Source: an uncultured Actinomycetes bacterium
GTDB lineage: Bacteria; Actinomycetota; Actinomycetes; Mycobacteriales; Nakamurellaceae
Assembly: GCA_937926105.1 (NCBI GenBank)
Contig: CALANS010000112.1
Coordinates: 42,331 to 106,330 of the forward strand
Direction: 5' to 3'
Length of the DNA stretch: 64,000 bases
The position numbers were made by a program, and so were the translations under genes. Shown piece by piece: positions 7,921 to 17,112 of this stretch. A model generated the notes under the pieces. The model was given only the letters and a program-made list of their open reading frames with translations, was not told the origin of the DNA and made no database searches. Numbering within the stretch: the stretch's first letter is position 1; every line of letters starts with the position of its first letter.

Positions 7921-9576
7921 TCAGGCGTGCTTGGCGGCGGCGGCCGCCTGCAGACCGAGGATCTCGATGGCCTCCTCGCGCATCTGGGCCTTGCGGACCT
8001 TGCCCGTCACCGTCATCGGAAACTCGTCGACCACGTGCACGTAACGCGGGATCTTGTAGCGAGCCAGCTTGCCGGCGGCGAACTCGGCGACGTCCTCGGC
8101 GGTCGGGGCGGCGGCGCCCGGTTTGAGGCGCAGCCAGGCCATCAGCTCCTCGCCGAAGCGGACGTCGGGCACGCCGATCACCTGGGCGTCCAGTACGGCT
8201 GGGTGGGTGTAGAGGAACTCCTCGACCTCGCGGGGGTAGATGTTCTCGCCGCCGCGAATCACCATGTCCTTGATCCGGCCGGTGATGTTGATGTAGCCGG
8301 CCTCGTCCATGATCCCGATGTCGCCGGAGTGCATCCAGCGGGCCTCGTCGATCACCTCGGCGGTCTTGTCCGGCTGGTCCCAGTAGCCGAGCATCACCGA
8401 GTAGCCGCGGGTGCACAGCTCACCAGGAACGCCGCGGGGCACGGTCAGACCGCTCACCGGATCGATGATCTTGGACTCCAGATGGGGCAAGGTGCGCCCG
8501 ACGGTGGACGTGCGCCGGTCCAGGTCGTCGTCCGCGCCGGTCTGGGTGGACACCGGCGAGGTCTCGGTCATGCCGTAGGCGATCGTCACCTCCGTCATCC
8601 CCATCCGGTCGATGACCTGCTTCATCACCTCCACCGGGCACGGCGAACCGGCCATGATCCCGGTGCGCAAGGAGCTGACGTCGTAGTCGGCGAAGGTGTC
8701 CAGACCCAGTTCCGCGATGAACATGGTCGGCACCCCGTACAGCGAGGTGCACCTCTCGTCCTGCACCGCCTGCAGGGTCTTGGCGGGCTCGAAGCCGGGT
8801 GACGGGTAGACGACGCTGGCGCCGTGCGACGTGGCGGCCAGGTTGGCCATCACCATGCCGAAGCAGTGGTACAGCGGCACCGGAGTGGCGATGATGTCGC
8901 GTTCGGTGTACCCGCAGGCCTCGCCGACGAAGTAGCCGTTGTTCAGGATGTTGTGGTGGCTCAGCGTGGCGCCCTTGGGAAAACCGGTGGTGCCCGAGGT
9001 GTACTGGATGTTGATCGGCTGGTCGGCGTGCAGCGGCAGCTGCGCCAGCACGGCGTTGTCCTGGTCGCGGCCGGCGTCGACCAGGGCGTCGAACTCCGCT
9101 CCGATATGCACGACCCTGCGCAGCGTGGTACAGCGTGGCGCGACCTCGGCGACCATCTCGGCGTAGTCGCTGGTCTTGAACTGCCGAGCGGTGACGAGGA
9201 CGCTGATCGACGCCTGCTGCAGCACGAACTCCAGCTCGTGGGTGCGGTAGGCGGGGTTGATGGTGACGAGAATCGCGCCGATCTTGGCGGTGGCGTACTG
9301 GGTGATCATCCACTCGGCGCAGTTGGGCGCCCAGATGCCGACCCGGTCGCCGATCTGCACCCCGTCATCGCGCAGCGCGAGCGCGAGAGCGTCTGTCTCG
9401 GCATCGAACTCGGCGTAGGTGTAGCGCTTACCCTGGGCGAGGTCGACCAGTACCGTGCGGTCCGGGTGGGCGGCCACCGTCCGGGCCAGGTTGCCGCCGA
9501 TGGTGTCGCCGAGCAGCGGCTTGTCCGCGATGGCACTCGTGTAGCTGGGCTGGGCAGGTACGGCGCTGGCTGTCAT
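7921..9576 (-). CDS. fatty-acyl-CoA synthetase (AMP-binding, FadD-type)
   Basis: 551 residues, the usual length for long-chain acyl-CoA ligases. The P-loop-like motif [13 protein letters not shown] is near residue 198, the adenylate motif YGMTETSP near 345, the hinge region [19 protein letters not shown] near 430, and the catalytic Lys in [12 protein letters not shown] near the C-terminus. It should activate a carboxylic acid with ATP and transfer it to CoA. The overall pattern matches the AMP-binding proteins of fatty-acid degradation (FadD3/FadD35-like); the chain length preferred is unknown. AGGAGG at 9586-9591 sits 9 nt before the ATG and fixes the start. It stands as a single gene. Confidence 0.93.
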   Translation of the reverse strand: MTASAVPAQPSYTSAIADKPLLGDTIGGNLARTVAAHPDRTVLVDLAQGKRYTYAEFDAETDALALALRDDGVQIGDRVGIWAPNCAEWMITQYATAKIGAILVTINPAYRTHELEFVLQQASISVLVTARQFKTSDYAEMVAEVAPRCTTLRRVVHIGAEFDALVDAGRDQDNAVLAQLPLHADQPINIQYTSGTTGFPKGATLSHHNILNNGYFVGEACGYTERDIIATPVPLYHCFGMVMANLAATSHGASVVYPSPGFEPAKTLQAVQDERCTSLYGVPTMFIAELGLDTFADYDVSSLRTGIMAGSPCPVEVMKQVIDRMGMTEVTIAYGMTETSPVSTQTGADDDLDRRTSTVGRTLPHLESKIIDPVSGLTVPRGVPGELCTRGYSVMLGYWDQPDKTAEVIDEARWMHSGDIGIMDEAGYINITGRIKDMVIRGGENIYPREVEEFLYTHPAVLDAQVIGVPDVRFGEELMAWLRLKPGAAAPTAEDVAEFAAGKLARYKIPRYVHVVDEFPMTVTGKVRKAQMREEAIEILGLQAAAAAKHA

Positions 9577-9648
9577 GGCGGGCGGCCTCCTGGAACGGTG
9601 TCGGTGGTGCACCCATCCTGAACCCGGAGCCACCGGTACGCCAGACCG

Positions 9649-10269
9649 TCAGGCGCGCTCGGGTAGGTGCTCTGTGAGGAAGCGGGTGACGGCGCGATGG
9701 ACCGCGGCGGGATCCTTCAACGAGTGGTCACCGTGGACGGTGACGATGCGGCGTCCGCGGCGCCGCGGCGGCATGCCGAACGGGTCGCGGTCGCCCTGCA
9801 CGACGAGGACCGGGACGGTGACGGCGGCCAGTTCGCCCAGTCGGGACTTCTCCGGCTTGCCCGGTGGGTGCACCGGAAAGGCCAGCGCGACAACGGCATC
9901 CGTCCCAAGCTGTGTGGCCGTTCGGCATGCGACGCGGGCGCCGCTGGAGCGGCCCCCGGTGATCAGCGGAACCGAGCGCAATCCGCGGGTTGCCCGGGCG
10001 GCGGTCACGGCGGCGACGAAGGCTTCGTCCAGCCGGGCCGCGGGGGCGGGTGCGCGGCGCCCGGCCACCCGGTAGGGCTGGGTGATGCGTGCGACGGCCA
10101 TACCCAGTGCCAGTGCCGCATCGCGGGCGGCGACCAGGTCAACGGCATCGATGCCGCCGCCGGCGCCATGACCGAGCACCAGCAACGCGCGGGGCAACTC
10201 CTCGGGCCGATCGATGTCGATCAGCGCCGGCCCTGACGGGGTCTCGACGGTCAGTCGTGATCTCCCCAC
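9649..10269 (-). CDS. small alpha/beta hydrolase (dienelactone hydrolase/KANL3-Tex30-like)
   Basis: 206 residues. The oxyanion-side motif LVLGHGAGGG is at residues 31-40, the nucleophile elbow is GGRSSGAR with the Ser expected to be catalytic, the acid is in VVQGDRDPFG and the His is in VTVHGDHSLK. Triad order and length fit the compact hydrolase group annotated as KANL3/Tex30-like. Natural substrate is unknown. The start codon GTG has TAAGCT exactly 6 nt upstream, so the mRNA is likely leaderless. It lies downstream of, but is not coupled to, other genes; the 72-bp gap to the acyl-CoA synthetase start contains the latter's ribosome site. Confidence 0.85.
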   Translation of the reverse strand: MGRSRLTVETPSGPALIDIDRPEELPRALLVLGHGAGGGIDAVDLVAARDAALALGMAVARITQPYRVAGRRAPAPAARLDEAFVAAVTAARATRGLRSVPLITGGRSSGARVACRTATQLGTDAVVALAFPVHPPGKPEKSRLGELAAVTVPVLVVQGDRDPFGMPPRRRGRRIVTVHGDHSLKDPAAVHRAVTRFLTEHLPERA

Positions 10270-10275
10270 GGGGCG

Positions 10276-10281
10276 AGCTTA
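10276..10281 (-). promoter_or_regulatory. -10 box of a leaderless promoter for the hydrolase
   Basis: Minus-strand TAAGCT, 6 nt (CGCCCC), then GTG at 10269. Confidence 0.6.
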
Positions 10282-10331
10282 GCGATCGACGCGCTGAGCC
10301 GGGCGGTAACGGCGCACGCGCCATCGCGGCC

Positions 10332-10349
10332 ACATCCCGGGCGGGATGT
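10332..10349. repeat. inverted repeat next to a larger palindromic element
   Basis: ACATCCCG and CGGGATGT form a perfect inverted repeat with a 2-nt GG centre. It overlaps the left stem of the palindromic element at 10346-10387, so the two structures would compete. Confidence 0.6.
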
Positions 10350-10387
10350 CCGGATCGACGTTCCCGCGGGAACGTCCTTTCGGACAT
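10346..10387. repeat. nested palindromic element, copy A
   Basis: A 20-bp perfect palindrome GACGTTCCCGCGGGAACGTC (10357-10376) is flanked by symmetric 4-nt loops (GATC and CTTT) and an outer 7-bp stem ATGTCCG/CGGACAT. The core and the TCCTTT on its right recur at 61490-61511 with different but still complementary outer arms. It lies in the divergent region between the hydrolase and AlkB-like genes, so it is not simply a terminator. I see no match to LexA or CIRCE sites. Confidence 0.7.
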
Positions 10388-10491
10388 TCCGTAGCTTCAT
10401 GCCCACGTTTGCCCGGTTGACCGCAGCTGGGTCTGGGCCGTCGCTGCGACGTCCACACCGGCAGCCTCTAGAACATACGTCGGATCGCCGT

Positions 10492-10497
10492 TACACT
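10492..10497 (+). promoter_or_regulatory. -10 box of a leaderless promoter for the AlkB-like gene
   Basis: TACACT, 6 nt (GGTGCC), then ATG at 10504, without a Shine-Dalgarno sequence. Confidence 0.65.
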
Positions 10498-10503
10498 GGT
10501 GCC

Positions 10504-11172
10504 ATGACAGCCGCGCACCAGCTGACATTCTTCGATCAGGCGAGCGATCCGTCCCTGAGCGGCCTGGAGCAGATCCGGCGCATCGAACTGTCCGATGGCG
10601 CCTGGGTCGACGTGCTGCCCGGCTGGCTCCGTGGATCCGACGCCCTGTTGAGCTGCCTGCTGCGCGACGTGCCGTGGCGGGCCGAGCGGCGCCAGATGTA
10701 TGAGCGCGTGCTGGACACTCCCCGCCTGCTGTGTTGGTACTCCGGCGAGGACGGATTCCCGCATCCGGTGCTCACCGAGGCTCGGGACCGGTTGACCACC
10801 CACTACGCCGGAGAACTGCGCGAGCCGTTCGTCACCGCGGGACTGTGCCTGTATCGGGACGGCCGGGACAGCGTCGCCTGGCACGGCGACCGGATCGGCC
10901 GGGGCGCCACCGAGGACACCATGGTGGCCATCCTGTCCGTCGGGTCCGAACGCCACCTGGTGCTGCGGCCCCGTCGGGACCCGGCCGTGGTGCCCGGCAC
11001 CGAATCGCCGCGCGCCGCTGCCCGCCGGTCGGTGCGGATCCCGTCCGGTCACGGCGACCTGCTGGTGATGGGCGGATCCTGCCAGCGGACCTGGGAGCAC
11101 GCGATTCCCAAGACGGCGCACCCGGTGGGTCCGCGGATCAGCATCCAATTCCGGCCGGTCGGGGTCGCGTGA
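10504..11172 (+). CDS. AlkB-like Fe(II)/2-oxoglutarate dioxygenase
   Basis: 222 residues. The iron ligands are the His and Asp of VAWHGDRIG and the distal His of CQRTWEHAIPK; the 2-oxoglutarate-binding Arg residues are in GPRISIQFR at the C-terminus. LVMGGSCQRTWEH is the conserved jelly-roll strand of bacterial AlkB homologues. The protein is predicted to oxidatively remove alkyl groups from DNA or RNA bases; no other adaptive-response gene is adjacent. The N-terminal HQLTFFDQ resembles other actinobacterial members. The start is fixed by a -10 box 6 nt upstream. It converges on the quinone oxidoreductase gene, with only 23 bp and a weak GCCTC/GAGGC hairpin between them. Confidence 0.9.
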   Translation: MTAAHQLTFFDQASDPSLSGLEQIRRIELSDGAWVDVLPGWLRGSDALLSCLLRDVPWRAERRQMYERVLDTPRLLCWYSGEDGFPHPVLTEARDRLTTHYAGELREPFVTAGLCLYRDGRDSVAWHGDRIGRGATEDTMVAILSVGSERHLVLRPRRDPAVVPGTESPRAAARRSVRIPSGHGDLLVMGGSCQRTWEHAIPKTAHPVGPRISIQFRPVGVA

Positions 11173-11195
11173 TCAGGCCTCGCTGAGGCAACCGA

Positions 11196-12152
11196 TCAGA
11201 CGGTCAGCACGATCTTGCCGGCGCCGTGATCCGTCATGCCCGCGCGATGCGCGTCGGCGACCTCCGCCAACGGATACGTGGCTCGCACCACCACCGTCAG
11301 TCGCCCGTCCGCCGCCAGCCCCGCCAGTTCGTCGCCGGCGGCCCGCCGAATGTCTTCACCCGGATCGGCGCCGGGACCGCCGCCCAATACCTTCACGCCG
11401 TCCCGGGTGCCGCGCACGAAGTTGACGATGGTGGCGATGCGCCCGCGATCGGCCACCAGCTCCTCGGAGACATCCAGGGCCTCCTCGGTACCGACGGTGT
11501 CCACCGCCGCAGTGACGCCGTCCGGCGCGAGCGCCCGCACCCGGTCGGCCAGGCTGGCCCCGTAGGTGACCGGCTCACCGCCCAGCCGGCGGATCAGGTC
11601 GTGGTTGCGCTCGCTGGCCGTCCCGATCACCCGAGCACCGCGCGCCACCGCCACCTGCACCGCCAGATGCCCGACACCGCCTGCGGCGCCATGAATCAGC
11701 ACGGTGTCGCCCGATCCGACGCCGGTCGCCACCAGAGTGTGCACCGCGGTTCCACCGGCCAGCAGCAGCCCGGACGCCTGCGCGAAGTCCACGACATCCG
11801 GCTTGCGGATCAGCGCGTCGGCATCGGCCAACACGGTGTCCGCATACCCGCCCTGCACCCGGGCCAGCACCTCGTCGCCCGCCTGCCAGTCGGCGACGCC
11901 GTCGCCCACCGCGGTGACGACGCCGGCAACCTCGAATCCCAACCGCATCGGGAGCCCCGCCGGGTCCGTGCCGTAGACACCCGAGTACCGCTTCCAGTCG
12001 ATCGGGTTGATGCCGGCCGCCCGGACCGCGAGCGCCACCTGGCCCGGTCCGGGCGGCGGCTGCTCCACCTCGATGACGGCCAGCACCTCCGGCCCGCCGT
12101 ACGCGGTCGCTATCACTGCCGTGCTTCTCGCCGGATCCAGGTCGTCGCTCAT
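11196..12152 (-). CDS. NADP-dependent quinone oxidoreductase-like (zinc-independent MDR family)
   Basis: 318 residues. The GroES-like N-terminal domain has AAGINPIDWKRYSGVYG and GFEVAGVVTAVGDGV; the Rossmann domain has DTVLIHGAAGGVGHLAVQVA at about residues 145-165, the family's AAGGVG nucleotide motif. The structural zinc cysteines of alcohol dehydrogenases are absent, so it belongs with the quinone reductase/zeta-crystallin branch that reduces quinones or enones with NADPH. ATG 12152 was chosen; earlier in-frame starts at 12230 and 12209 would add a poorly conserved leader. It is divergent from moaA by about 160 bp and no function in molybdopterin synthesis is implied. Confidence 0.87.
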   Translation of the reverse strand: MSDDLDPARSTAVIATAYGGPEVLAVIEVEQPPPGPGQVALAVRAAGINPIDWKRYSGVYGTDPAGLPMRLGFEVAGVVTAVGDGVADWQAGDEVLARVQGGYADTVLADADALIRKPDVVDFAQASGLLLAGGTAVHTLVATGVGSGDTVLIHGAAGGVGHLAVQVAVARGARVIGTASERNHDLIRRLGGEPVTYGASLADRVRALAPDGVTAAVDTVGTEEALDVSEELVADRGRIATIVNFVRGTRDGVKVLGGGPGADPGEDIRRAAGDELAGLAADGRLTVVVRATYPLAEVADAHRAGMTDHGAGKIVLTV

Positions 12153-12297
12153 ACTCGGGCTAACAACACCGCGCCCCGTTCTGATTCCCTCCAGACTCAC
12201 TGCGGTCATTCTCCGAGAATCCGGAAGCATCGCTCACCTTATGTCCGCAGATGCGGATCGATCCCACCGCGTGATCGACGGCCACCGAGCGCACGCC

Positions 12298-12303
12298 TAC
12301 TCT
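12298..12303 (+). promoter_or_regulatory. promoter of moaA, probably leaderless
   Basis: TACTCT is 7 nt before the ATG at 12311. TCGACG at 12275-12280, 17 nt upstream, is a plausible -35. With a leaderless start there is no room for a molybdenum-cofactor riboswitch in the transcript. Confidence 0.6.
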
Positions 12304-12310
12304 GGCGACC

Positions 12311-13348
12311 ATGGCGGATCCGGTGATCGACACCCTCGGTCGAGGGTTGCGGGATATGCGGATCTCCGTCACCGATCGGTGCAACTTTCGCTGCGTGTAC
12401 TGCATGCCCAAGGAGATCTTCGGGCGCGACTTCGCGTTCCTGCCCCGCGAGCAGATCCTCACCTTCGAGGAGATCACCCGGCTGGTGCGCATCGGCGTCG
12501 AGCACGGCATCCGCAAGGTCCGGCTGACCGGCGGCGAACCGTTGCTGCGCAAGAACCTGGAGGAGCTGATCGCCGACCTGGCGGCGCTGCGCACCCCGGA
12601 CGGCGAGAGCGTTGACATCGCATTGACCACCAACGGATCGGCACTGGCCGTCAAGGCGCAGGCGCTGCGTGATGCCGGGTTGCGCCGGGTCACCGTCTCG
12701 CTGGACTCGCTGGACGACGCCACCTTCCAGGCGATGAACGACGTGCACTTCCCGGTGTCCAAGGTGCTGCATGCGATCGACGTCGCGCACCAGGTGGGGC
12801 TAGGCCCGATCAAGGTCAACGTGGTCGTCAAGCGAGGCGTGAACGACCACGACATGGTTGCTCTCGCACGGCATTTCCACGGCACGCCGTATATCCCGCG
12901 GTTCATCGAATTCATGGACGTGGGCACCACCAACGGCTGGCGGATGGACGATGTGGTGCCCTCGGCGGAAGTGATCGAGCGCATCGGCGCGGCACTGCCG
13001 CTGGAGCCGATCGCGCCCCGCTACTCGGGCGAGGTCGCCACTCGGTGGCGCTATCGCGACGGCGGCGGCGAGATCGGAGTGATCTCGTCGGTGACGGCGC
13101 CGTTCTGCGGCACCTGCACCCGAGTGCGGATCTCCACCGAGGGCAAGCTCTTCACCTGCCTGTTCGCCGACCGGGGCCACGATCTGCGGGCCCTGTTGCG
13201 CTCCGGCTGCACCGACCAGGAACTGGCCGAGGCGATGGCCTCGATCTGGCGGCGGCGCACCGACCGGTACTCCGAGATCCGCAGCTCACTGACCGAGGAT
13301 CTGCGCAGCTCCGGCAAGCACATCGAGATGAGCTACATCGGGGGCTGA
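12311..13348 (+). CDS. moaA: GTP 3',8-cyclase MoaA (radical SAM)
   Basis: 345 residues. The radical-SAM cluster is CNFRCVYC, Cys 24, 28 and 31. SAM- and GTP-contact regions follow ([27 protein letters not shown]). The second 4Fe-4S cluster is in [10 protein letters not shown] and the later FTCLF. The C-terminus ends in IGG, the double glycine needed for activity. It carries out the first step of molybdopterin synthesis, GTP to 3',8-cyclo-dihydro-GTP, together with MoaC encoded at 49.2 kb. It converges on the molybdate-uptake operon and is separated from modC by a strong two-way hairpin. Confidence 0.95.
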   Translation: MADPVIDTLGRGLRDMRISVTDRCNFRCVYCMPKEIFGRDFAFLPREQILTFEEITRLVRIGVEHGIRKVRLTGGEPLLRKNLEELIADLAALRTPDGESVDIALTTNGSALAVKAQALRDAGLRRVTVSLDSLDDATFQAMNDVHFPVSKVLHAIDVAHQVGLGPIKVNVVVKRGVNDHDMVALARHFHGTPYIPRFIEFMDVGTTNGWRMDDVVPSAEVIERIGAALPLEPIAPRYSGEVATRWRYRDGGGEIGVISSVTAPFCGTCTRVRISTEGKLFTCLFADRGHDLRALLRSGCTDQELAEAMASIWRRRTDRYSEIRSSLTEDLRSSGKHIEMSYIGG

Positions 13349-13361
13349 CCCTTCCCACCTC

Positions 13362-13411
13362 GGGTTGTGTGGTCCACCGCGCGGCCGGGCGCACGCTGGA
13401 CCACACGACCC
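13362..13411. terminator. bidirectional hairpin terminator between moaA and modC
   Basis: GGGTTGTGTGGTCCA (13362-13376) pairs over 15 bp, one pair a wobble, with the sequence at 13397-13411. The loop is 20 nt. It sits between two convergent stop codons and works equally on both strands. No T-run follows, as is usual in high-GC actinobacteria. Confidence 0.7.
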
Positions 13412-13418
13412 CGTCGGC

Positions 13419-14747
13419 TCAGCTGCGATGCACCCGCACCTCGGTCGCCTTGACCGACAGGAATACCGGCGATCCGGGCTGCAGGCCGAGTTCGGCGACG
13501 GCGGCGGCGGTGAGGTCGGCGGAGACGGCGGGCCCGGTGACGGGACCAGCGGGGTCAGCCGGCTCGGCAGGAACCGATCGATCGGTGACGACACCATCGT
13601 GGCGCACCCCGACGTCCAGCGCGGCTCGCACCCGGATCGCGGAAGGCCCCGGCTCCAGCGCCGTGACGACCGCCGGCCAGGAGTTGCGCGGGCTGCCGGC
13701 GACCGGCCCCGGATACACCGCCACCGCCGACGGCGGGAACACCACGGTCGCCGGGTCGCCGGCCGCGACGGGCTCGGCGGCCAGCCCGCTGATCGAGGTA
13801 CCGGGGGCCGACACCGTCACCGCCGTTCCGACGCCAGCCGTCGCATCGACGACTCCGGTCAGCAGGTTGAGCCCGGCCAGCGCCGCGGAGAACTCCGATC
13901 GAGGGGCGGCGAGAATCCCTGCGGTGGCACCGGAGTCGGTAACGACCCCATCGGCCAGCACCAGCACCCGATCGGCCAGCATCGCCGCATCCAGCACATC
14001 GTGCGTCACCAGGATGGTCGTCGTGCCGGACGCCCGCAGATGGGTTCGCAGCACCTGCCGCACCTCCGGCACGGACTGCGCATCCAGCGCCCCCAGCGGC
14101 TCGTCCAGCAGCAGCAGTTCCGGCTCGGCGGCGAGCGCCCGGGCCAGTGCCACCCGCTGCCGCTGGCCGCCCGAGAGTTGCGCCGGCCGCCGACGACCGA
14201 ACTCCGCCAACCCCAACCGGTCCAGCCAGCCGTGCGCCGACTCCCGCGCCCGGATCCGTGGAATCCCTTGCGAGCGCGGCCCGAACGCAACGTTCTCGAT
14301 CGCCGACAGGTGCGGGAACAGCAGCGGATCCTGCCCCATCAGCCCGACCCGGCGGTGCTCGGCCGGCACGAAGACCCCGTGACCGGCGAGCAACCTGCCG
14401 CCCAGCCACACGGCGCCGTCGTCAAGCACCAGCAGGCCCGCCAGCGCCGCCAGCAGGGTGGACTTGCCGGCGCCGTTGGGCCCGAGCACGGCGAGCACCT
14501 CGCCGGGGTCGACCGCCACCGCGACGTCCAGCGTGAATGCCGTGCGGCGCACCGTCACGCGCGCATCCAACCGGCCAGCCCGCTCATCGAGAGCACCGTC
14601 ACCACCTGACGCAGTCACGTCGCTCGGCACCCACGGTTCGCTCCGCCCTGCGCTCGGTGCCCGCGGTTCGCTCCGCCCTCCGCTCCCCCGCCCTGCCGCT
14701 CCGCAAGCTCCGCGGCGACGGGCTTCCCCCGCTCCGGTGTCGCTCAC
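13419..14747 (-). CDS. modC: molybdate ABC transporter ATP-binding protein ModC
   Basis: 442 residues if started at the GTG overlapping the modB stop (GTGA). Walker A is GPNGAGKST, the Q-loop [11 protein letters not shown], the ABC signature [16 protein letters not shown], Walker [14 protein letters not shown] and the switch His ILVTHD. The C-terminal ~150 residues form two TOBE/MOP-like halves that bind oxyanions; the last ends [12 protein letters not shown]. Together with ModA and ModB it imports molybdate. The first ~60 residues are an odd Arg/Gly/Ser-rich extension containing a 10-residue tandem repeat; the true start may be later and this region may be an intergenic repeat. Last gene of the operon. 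Confidence 0.93.
   Translation of the reverse strand: MSDTGAGEARRRGACGAAGRGSGGRSEPRAPSAGRSEPWVPSDVTASGGDGALDERAGRLDARVTVRRTAFTLDVAVAVDPGEVLAVLGPNGAGKSTLLAALAGLLVLDDGAVWLGGRLLAGHGVFVPAEHRRVGLMGQDPLLFPHLSAIENVAFGPRSQGIPRIRARESAHGWLDRLGLAEFGRRRPAQLSGGQRQRVALARALAAEPELLLLDEPLGALDAQSVPEVRQVLRTHLRASGTTTILVTHDVLDAAMLADRVLVLADGVVTDSGATAGILAAPRSEFSAALAGLNLLTGVVDATAGVGTAVTVSAPGTSISGLAAEPVAAGDPATVVFPPSAVAVYPGPVAGSPRNSWPAVVTALEPGPSAIRVRAALDVGVRHDGVVTDRSVPAEPADPAGPVTGPAVSADLTAAAVAELGLQPGSPVFLSVKATEVRVHRS
14622..14681. repeat. 30-bp tandem repeat at the 5' end of modC
   Basis: Two units, 14622-14651 and 14652-14681, share nearly all positions (each contains CGGTTCGCTCCGCCCT). A third partial unit begins at 14682. 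Read as modC it encodes two 10-residue repeats (GRSEPRAPS and GRSEPWVPS types). It is probably an expansion in a poorly constrained linker or an intergenic repeat. Confidence 0.7.
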
Positions 14748-15550
14748 GCCACCCGCTCCGGTCGCCAGCCGCGGATCAGCAGCAGGAACACGATGGCCAC
14801 CACCACCAGCAGCAGGGACAGCGCGATCGCCGCATCCTGCTGCTCACCCGTGCTGTTGAACAGCGTGTAGATCGCCAGCGGCATGGTTCGGGTCACGCCA
14901 GGGGAGTTCCCGGCGAACAGCGCGGTGGCACCGAACTCGCCCAGCGCGCGAGCCAGGCAGAGCACCGTTCCGGATGCCAGCCCGGGCAGCACCAGCGGCA
15001 CCGTGATCCGCCGGAACACCGTCCAGCGCCGAGCACCCAACGTCGCCGCGACCACTTCGTACCGGGTGCCCGCGGTACGCAACGCCCCCTCCACCGAGAT
15101 CACCAAAAACGGCATCGCCACGAATGCCTCGGCCAGCACCACCGCCACCGTGTGGAACGGGATGGTGATGCCGAACCACAGGTAGAGGTACTGGCCGATC
15201 AGGCCGAGCCGCCCGAGCAGATACAGCAACGCGATACCTCCGACCAGCGGGGGAATCACCAGCGGTAACGTCACGAATGCCCGCACCACCCGGACCAGCC
15301 CGGACTCGTGCCGGGCCAGCAGCAACGCCAGCGGCACCCCCACCAGCAGGCACAGCACGGTAGCCGCCACGCCGCACTCGATGGACAACCACAACGCGCT
15401 GACCGCCGCCGGCGACACAATGGCCCGCGGCACCGACGGCCAGTCGGCGCGGATCATCAGCGACACTGCCGGCAGGACCAGGAACGCGAATCCGACCAGC
15501 GCCGGCAGGTACAGCCAGCGCGGCATGGCTGCCGGGACCCGAGACCTCAC
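14744..15550 (-). CDS. modB: molybdate ABC transporter permease ModB
   Basis: 268 residues with about six transmembrane helices. The permease EAA loop that contacts ModC reads [21 protein letters not shown], followed by [22 protein letters not shown], the signature of molybdate/sulfate permeases (CysT/ModB). The first cytoplasmic end is short and basic. It should form a homodimeric channel with two ModC subunits. The stop codon overlaps modC by 4 nt. Upstream, about 127 nt separate it from modA and contain a strong hairpin, so ModB and ModC are probably made in smaller amounts than ModA. Confidence 0.93.
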   Translation of the reverse strand: MRSRVPAAMPRWLYLPALVGFAFLVLPAVSLMIRADWPSVPRAIVSPAAVSALWLSIECGVAATVLCLLVGVPLALLLARHESGLVRVVRAFVTLPLVIPPLVGGIALLYLLGRLGLIGQYLYLWFGITIPFHTVAVVLAEAFVAMPFLVISVEGALRTAGTRYEVVAATLGARRWTVFRRITVPLVLPGLASGTVLCLARALGEFGATALFAGNSPGVTRTMPLAIYTLFNSTGEQQDAAIALSLLLVVVAIVFLLLIRGWRPERVA

Positions 15551-15600
15551 CGGACGAACGGTATCGCCAGCGGCACACCGAGCCCCGCTCCCCCAACATT

Positions 15601-15661
15601 CGCGGATCTCGTGTACGCCAACCCGGGCATATCACCCCGGAATCCGTGCATGAGATCCGCG
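15601..15661 (-). promoter_or_regulatory. intercistronic hairpin between modA and modB
   Basis: CGCGGATCTCGTGTACG (15601-15617) pairs with 15645-15661 along 17 bp, two of them G-U wobbles, enclosing an inner CCGGG/CCCGG stem. In binding-protein operons such hairpins often protect or attenuate the message so that the binding protein exceeds the permease. That role here is inferred from position. Confidence 0.6.
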
Positions 15662-15677
15662 AGCATGGGGTGCAGCT

Positions 15678-16562
15678 CTACGGCTTGCCGAAACCGACGC
15701 TCGCGAGCACCTGCTGACCCTCGGCGGAGGTCACCAGGTCGACGAAGGCCTGTGCGGCGTCCGCGTTCCTGGACGCCTTCAGCACCGCGATGGGATAGGT
15801 GTTCACGGCCTTGGACGCCTGTGGAAAGTCCACCCCCTCGACCTTGCCACCGGACGAGGCGACGTCGGTCCGGTACACCAGCCCCGCGTCGGCGTCACCG
15901 GTGGCGACCTTGGTCAGCACGGCGGTGACGTTCTGCTCCTCGCTGGCCGGAGTCAGCGTCACCCCTGCCGCGCCCAGCGCCTGGTGTGACGCGGCGCCGC
16001 AGGGCACCTCGGCCTGGCAGATCACCGTGACGATGCCGGGCTTGGCCAGGTCGGCCAGCGACGCGATGTGCTTCGGGTTGCCCGGGGCTACGGCGATCTG
16101 CAGGGTGTTGGTGGCGAAGTCGGCCCGGCCGGTCACCAGGTCGGCGACCTTGTCCATGTTCGCCTCGTCCGCCGAAGCGAAAACATCGGCCGGGGCGCCG
16201 TTCTGAAGCTGCGTCACCAACGTGGACGAACCGTCGTAGGTGATCTCGGGGAAGTCCACCGTCGGGTGCTCCGCCAGGAACGTGGTGCGCAGCTGATCGA
16301 AGGTCACCTTGAGCGAGGCGGCCGCGAAGACGGTGAGGGAGCCGGAGAGTGCGCCACCGCCGGACGGTGACGCACTCGAAGCATCGGGTGACGAAACCTG
16401 CGGTGACGAGGTCTGCTGGGTGGAGTAGACCCCGGTCGGCCCGGCCGCAGCGGAGCCGGATGCTCCAGCACCCCCCGAGCCGCTGGAGCATCCGGCCAGC
16501 ACGAGCGCCAGCGCCACCGCACCGAGGCCCAGCCGCGCACCGGTCCGCCAGGATCTGCGCAT
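15678..16562 (-). CDS. modA: molybdate-binding lipoprotein ModA
   Basis: 294 residues. The signal peptide ends in LVLAGC with the lipid-anchor Cys at 25. A Ser/Gly-rich linker of ~50 residues precedes a periplasmic-binding fold with SLTVFAAASLKVTFDQL, the ModA opening motif whose Ser residues hold the oxyanion, then NGAPADVFASADEANM and the later DADAGLVYRTDV. These identify it as the substrate-binding subunit of the molybdate (possibly tungstate) importer. The ATG follows directly after the stop codon of the HTH-TOBE regulator (TAGATG), so the two are co-translated. Confidence 0.94.
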   Translation of the reverse strand: MRRSWRTGARLGLGAVALALVLAGCSSGSGGAGASGSAAAGPTGVYSTQQTSSPQVSSPDASSASPSGGGALSGSLTVFAAASLKVTFDQLRTTFLAEHPTVDFPEITYDGSSTLVTQLQNGAPADVFASADEANMDKVADLVTGRADFATNTLQIAVAPGNPKHIASLADLAKPGIVTVICQAEVPCGAASHQALGAAGVTLTPASEEQNVTAVLTKVATGDADAGLVYRTDVASSGGKVEGVDFPQASKAVNTYPIAVLKASRNADAAQAFVDLVTSAEGQQVLASVGFGKP

Positions 16563-16964
16563 CTACTTCTCCCCCGGGGTTTCCACGATGACGGTGGTCG
16601 CCTTGACCACCGCAACGGCGAGCGATCCGACCTGCAGGCCCAATTCCCGCACCGCCTCGGAGCTGATCAACGAGACCACCCGGTGCGGACCACACTGCAA
16701 CTCCACCTGAGCCATCACCGTGTCGGTGGTCACGGCCGTGACCAGGCCGACGAATCGGTTCCGGGCGCTGCGCCCGACCCCCGACGGATCGGGCGCAGCG
16801 TCGGCGTGACTGCGCGCGAACTCCGCCAGCTGCGCGCCGTCCACCACCATCCGGCCGGCCTCGTCGGTGCCGGCCGTCAGCGCCCGCGCGTCGATCCACC
16901 GCCGCACCGTATCGTCGCTGACACCCAACAACTGGGCCGCCTGGCTTATCCGAAATTGCGTCAC
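16563..16964 (-). CDS. HTH-TOBE molybdenum-binding regulator
   Basis: 133 residues. The N-terminal ~50 residues are a MerR/excisionase-type helix-turn-helix (RISQAAQLLGVSDDTVRRWID). Residues ~65-130 form one TOBE/Mop domain (NRFVGLVTAVTTDTVMAQVEL, then ISSEAVRELGLQVGS), which binds molybdate or tungstate. It leads the modABC operon and is the likely metal sensor and repressor of it, the role ModE plays in Proteobacteria, though its architecture differs. GTG 16964 was selected because TATTGT lies exactly 6 nt upstream. Its stop codon abuts the modA start. Confidence 0.88.
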   Translation of the reverse strand: MTQFRISQAAQLLGVSDDTVRRWIDARALTAGTDEAGRMVVDGAQLAEFARSHADAAPDPSGVGRSARNRFVGLVTAVTTDTVMAQVELQCGPHRVVSLISSEAVRELGLQVGSLAVAVVKATTVIVETPGEK

Positions 16965-16970
16965 GATCGA

Positions 16971-16976
16971 ACAATA
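16971..16976 (-). promoter_or_regulatory. -10 box of the mod operon, leaderless
   Basis: Minus-strand TATTGT, 6 nt (TCGATC), then the GTG of the HTH-TOBE gene. An operator for that regulator would be expected in the 130 bp upstream, but I could not pick one with confidence. Confidence 0.6.
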
Positions 16977-17099
16977 CACGCCGCATCTACGGACCTATTC
17001 CGGCTATCCCGCCCTCCGAGTGCCCCGGAGTCACACCCGACATGCAGGCACGCGACGCAGGGCGCCACCTCGGGCGCGGGGGCGCGGCGGCGGGTGCCG

Positions 17100-17105
17100 T
17101 AAGTT
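17100..17105 (+). promoter_or_regulatory. -10 box of a leaderless promoter for the LLM gene
   Basis: TAAGTT, 7 nt, then ATG at 17113; no Shine-Dalgarno sequence. Confidence 0.55.
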
Positions 17106-17112
17106 GCTCGCC

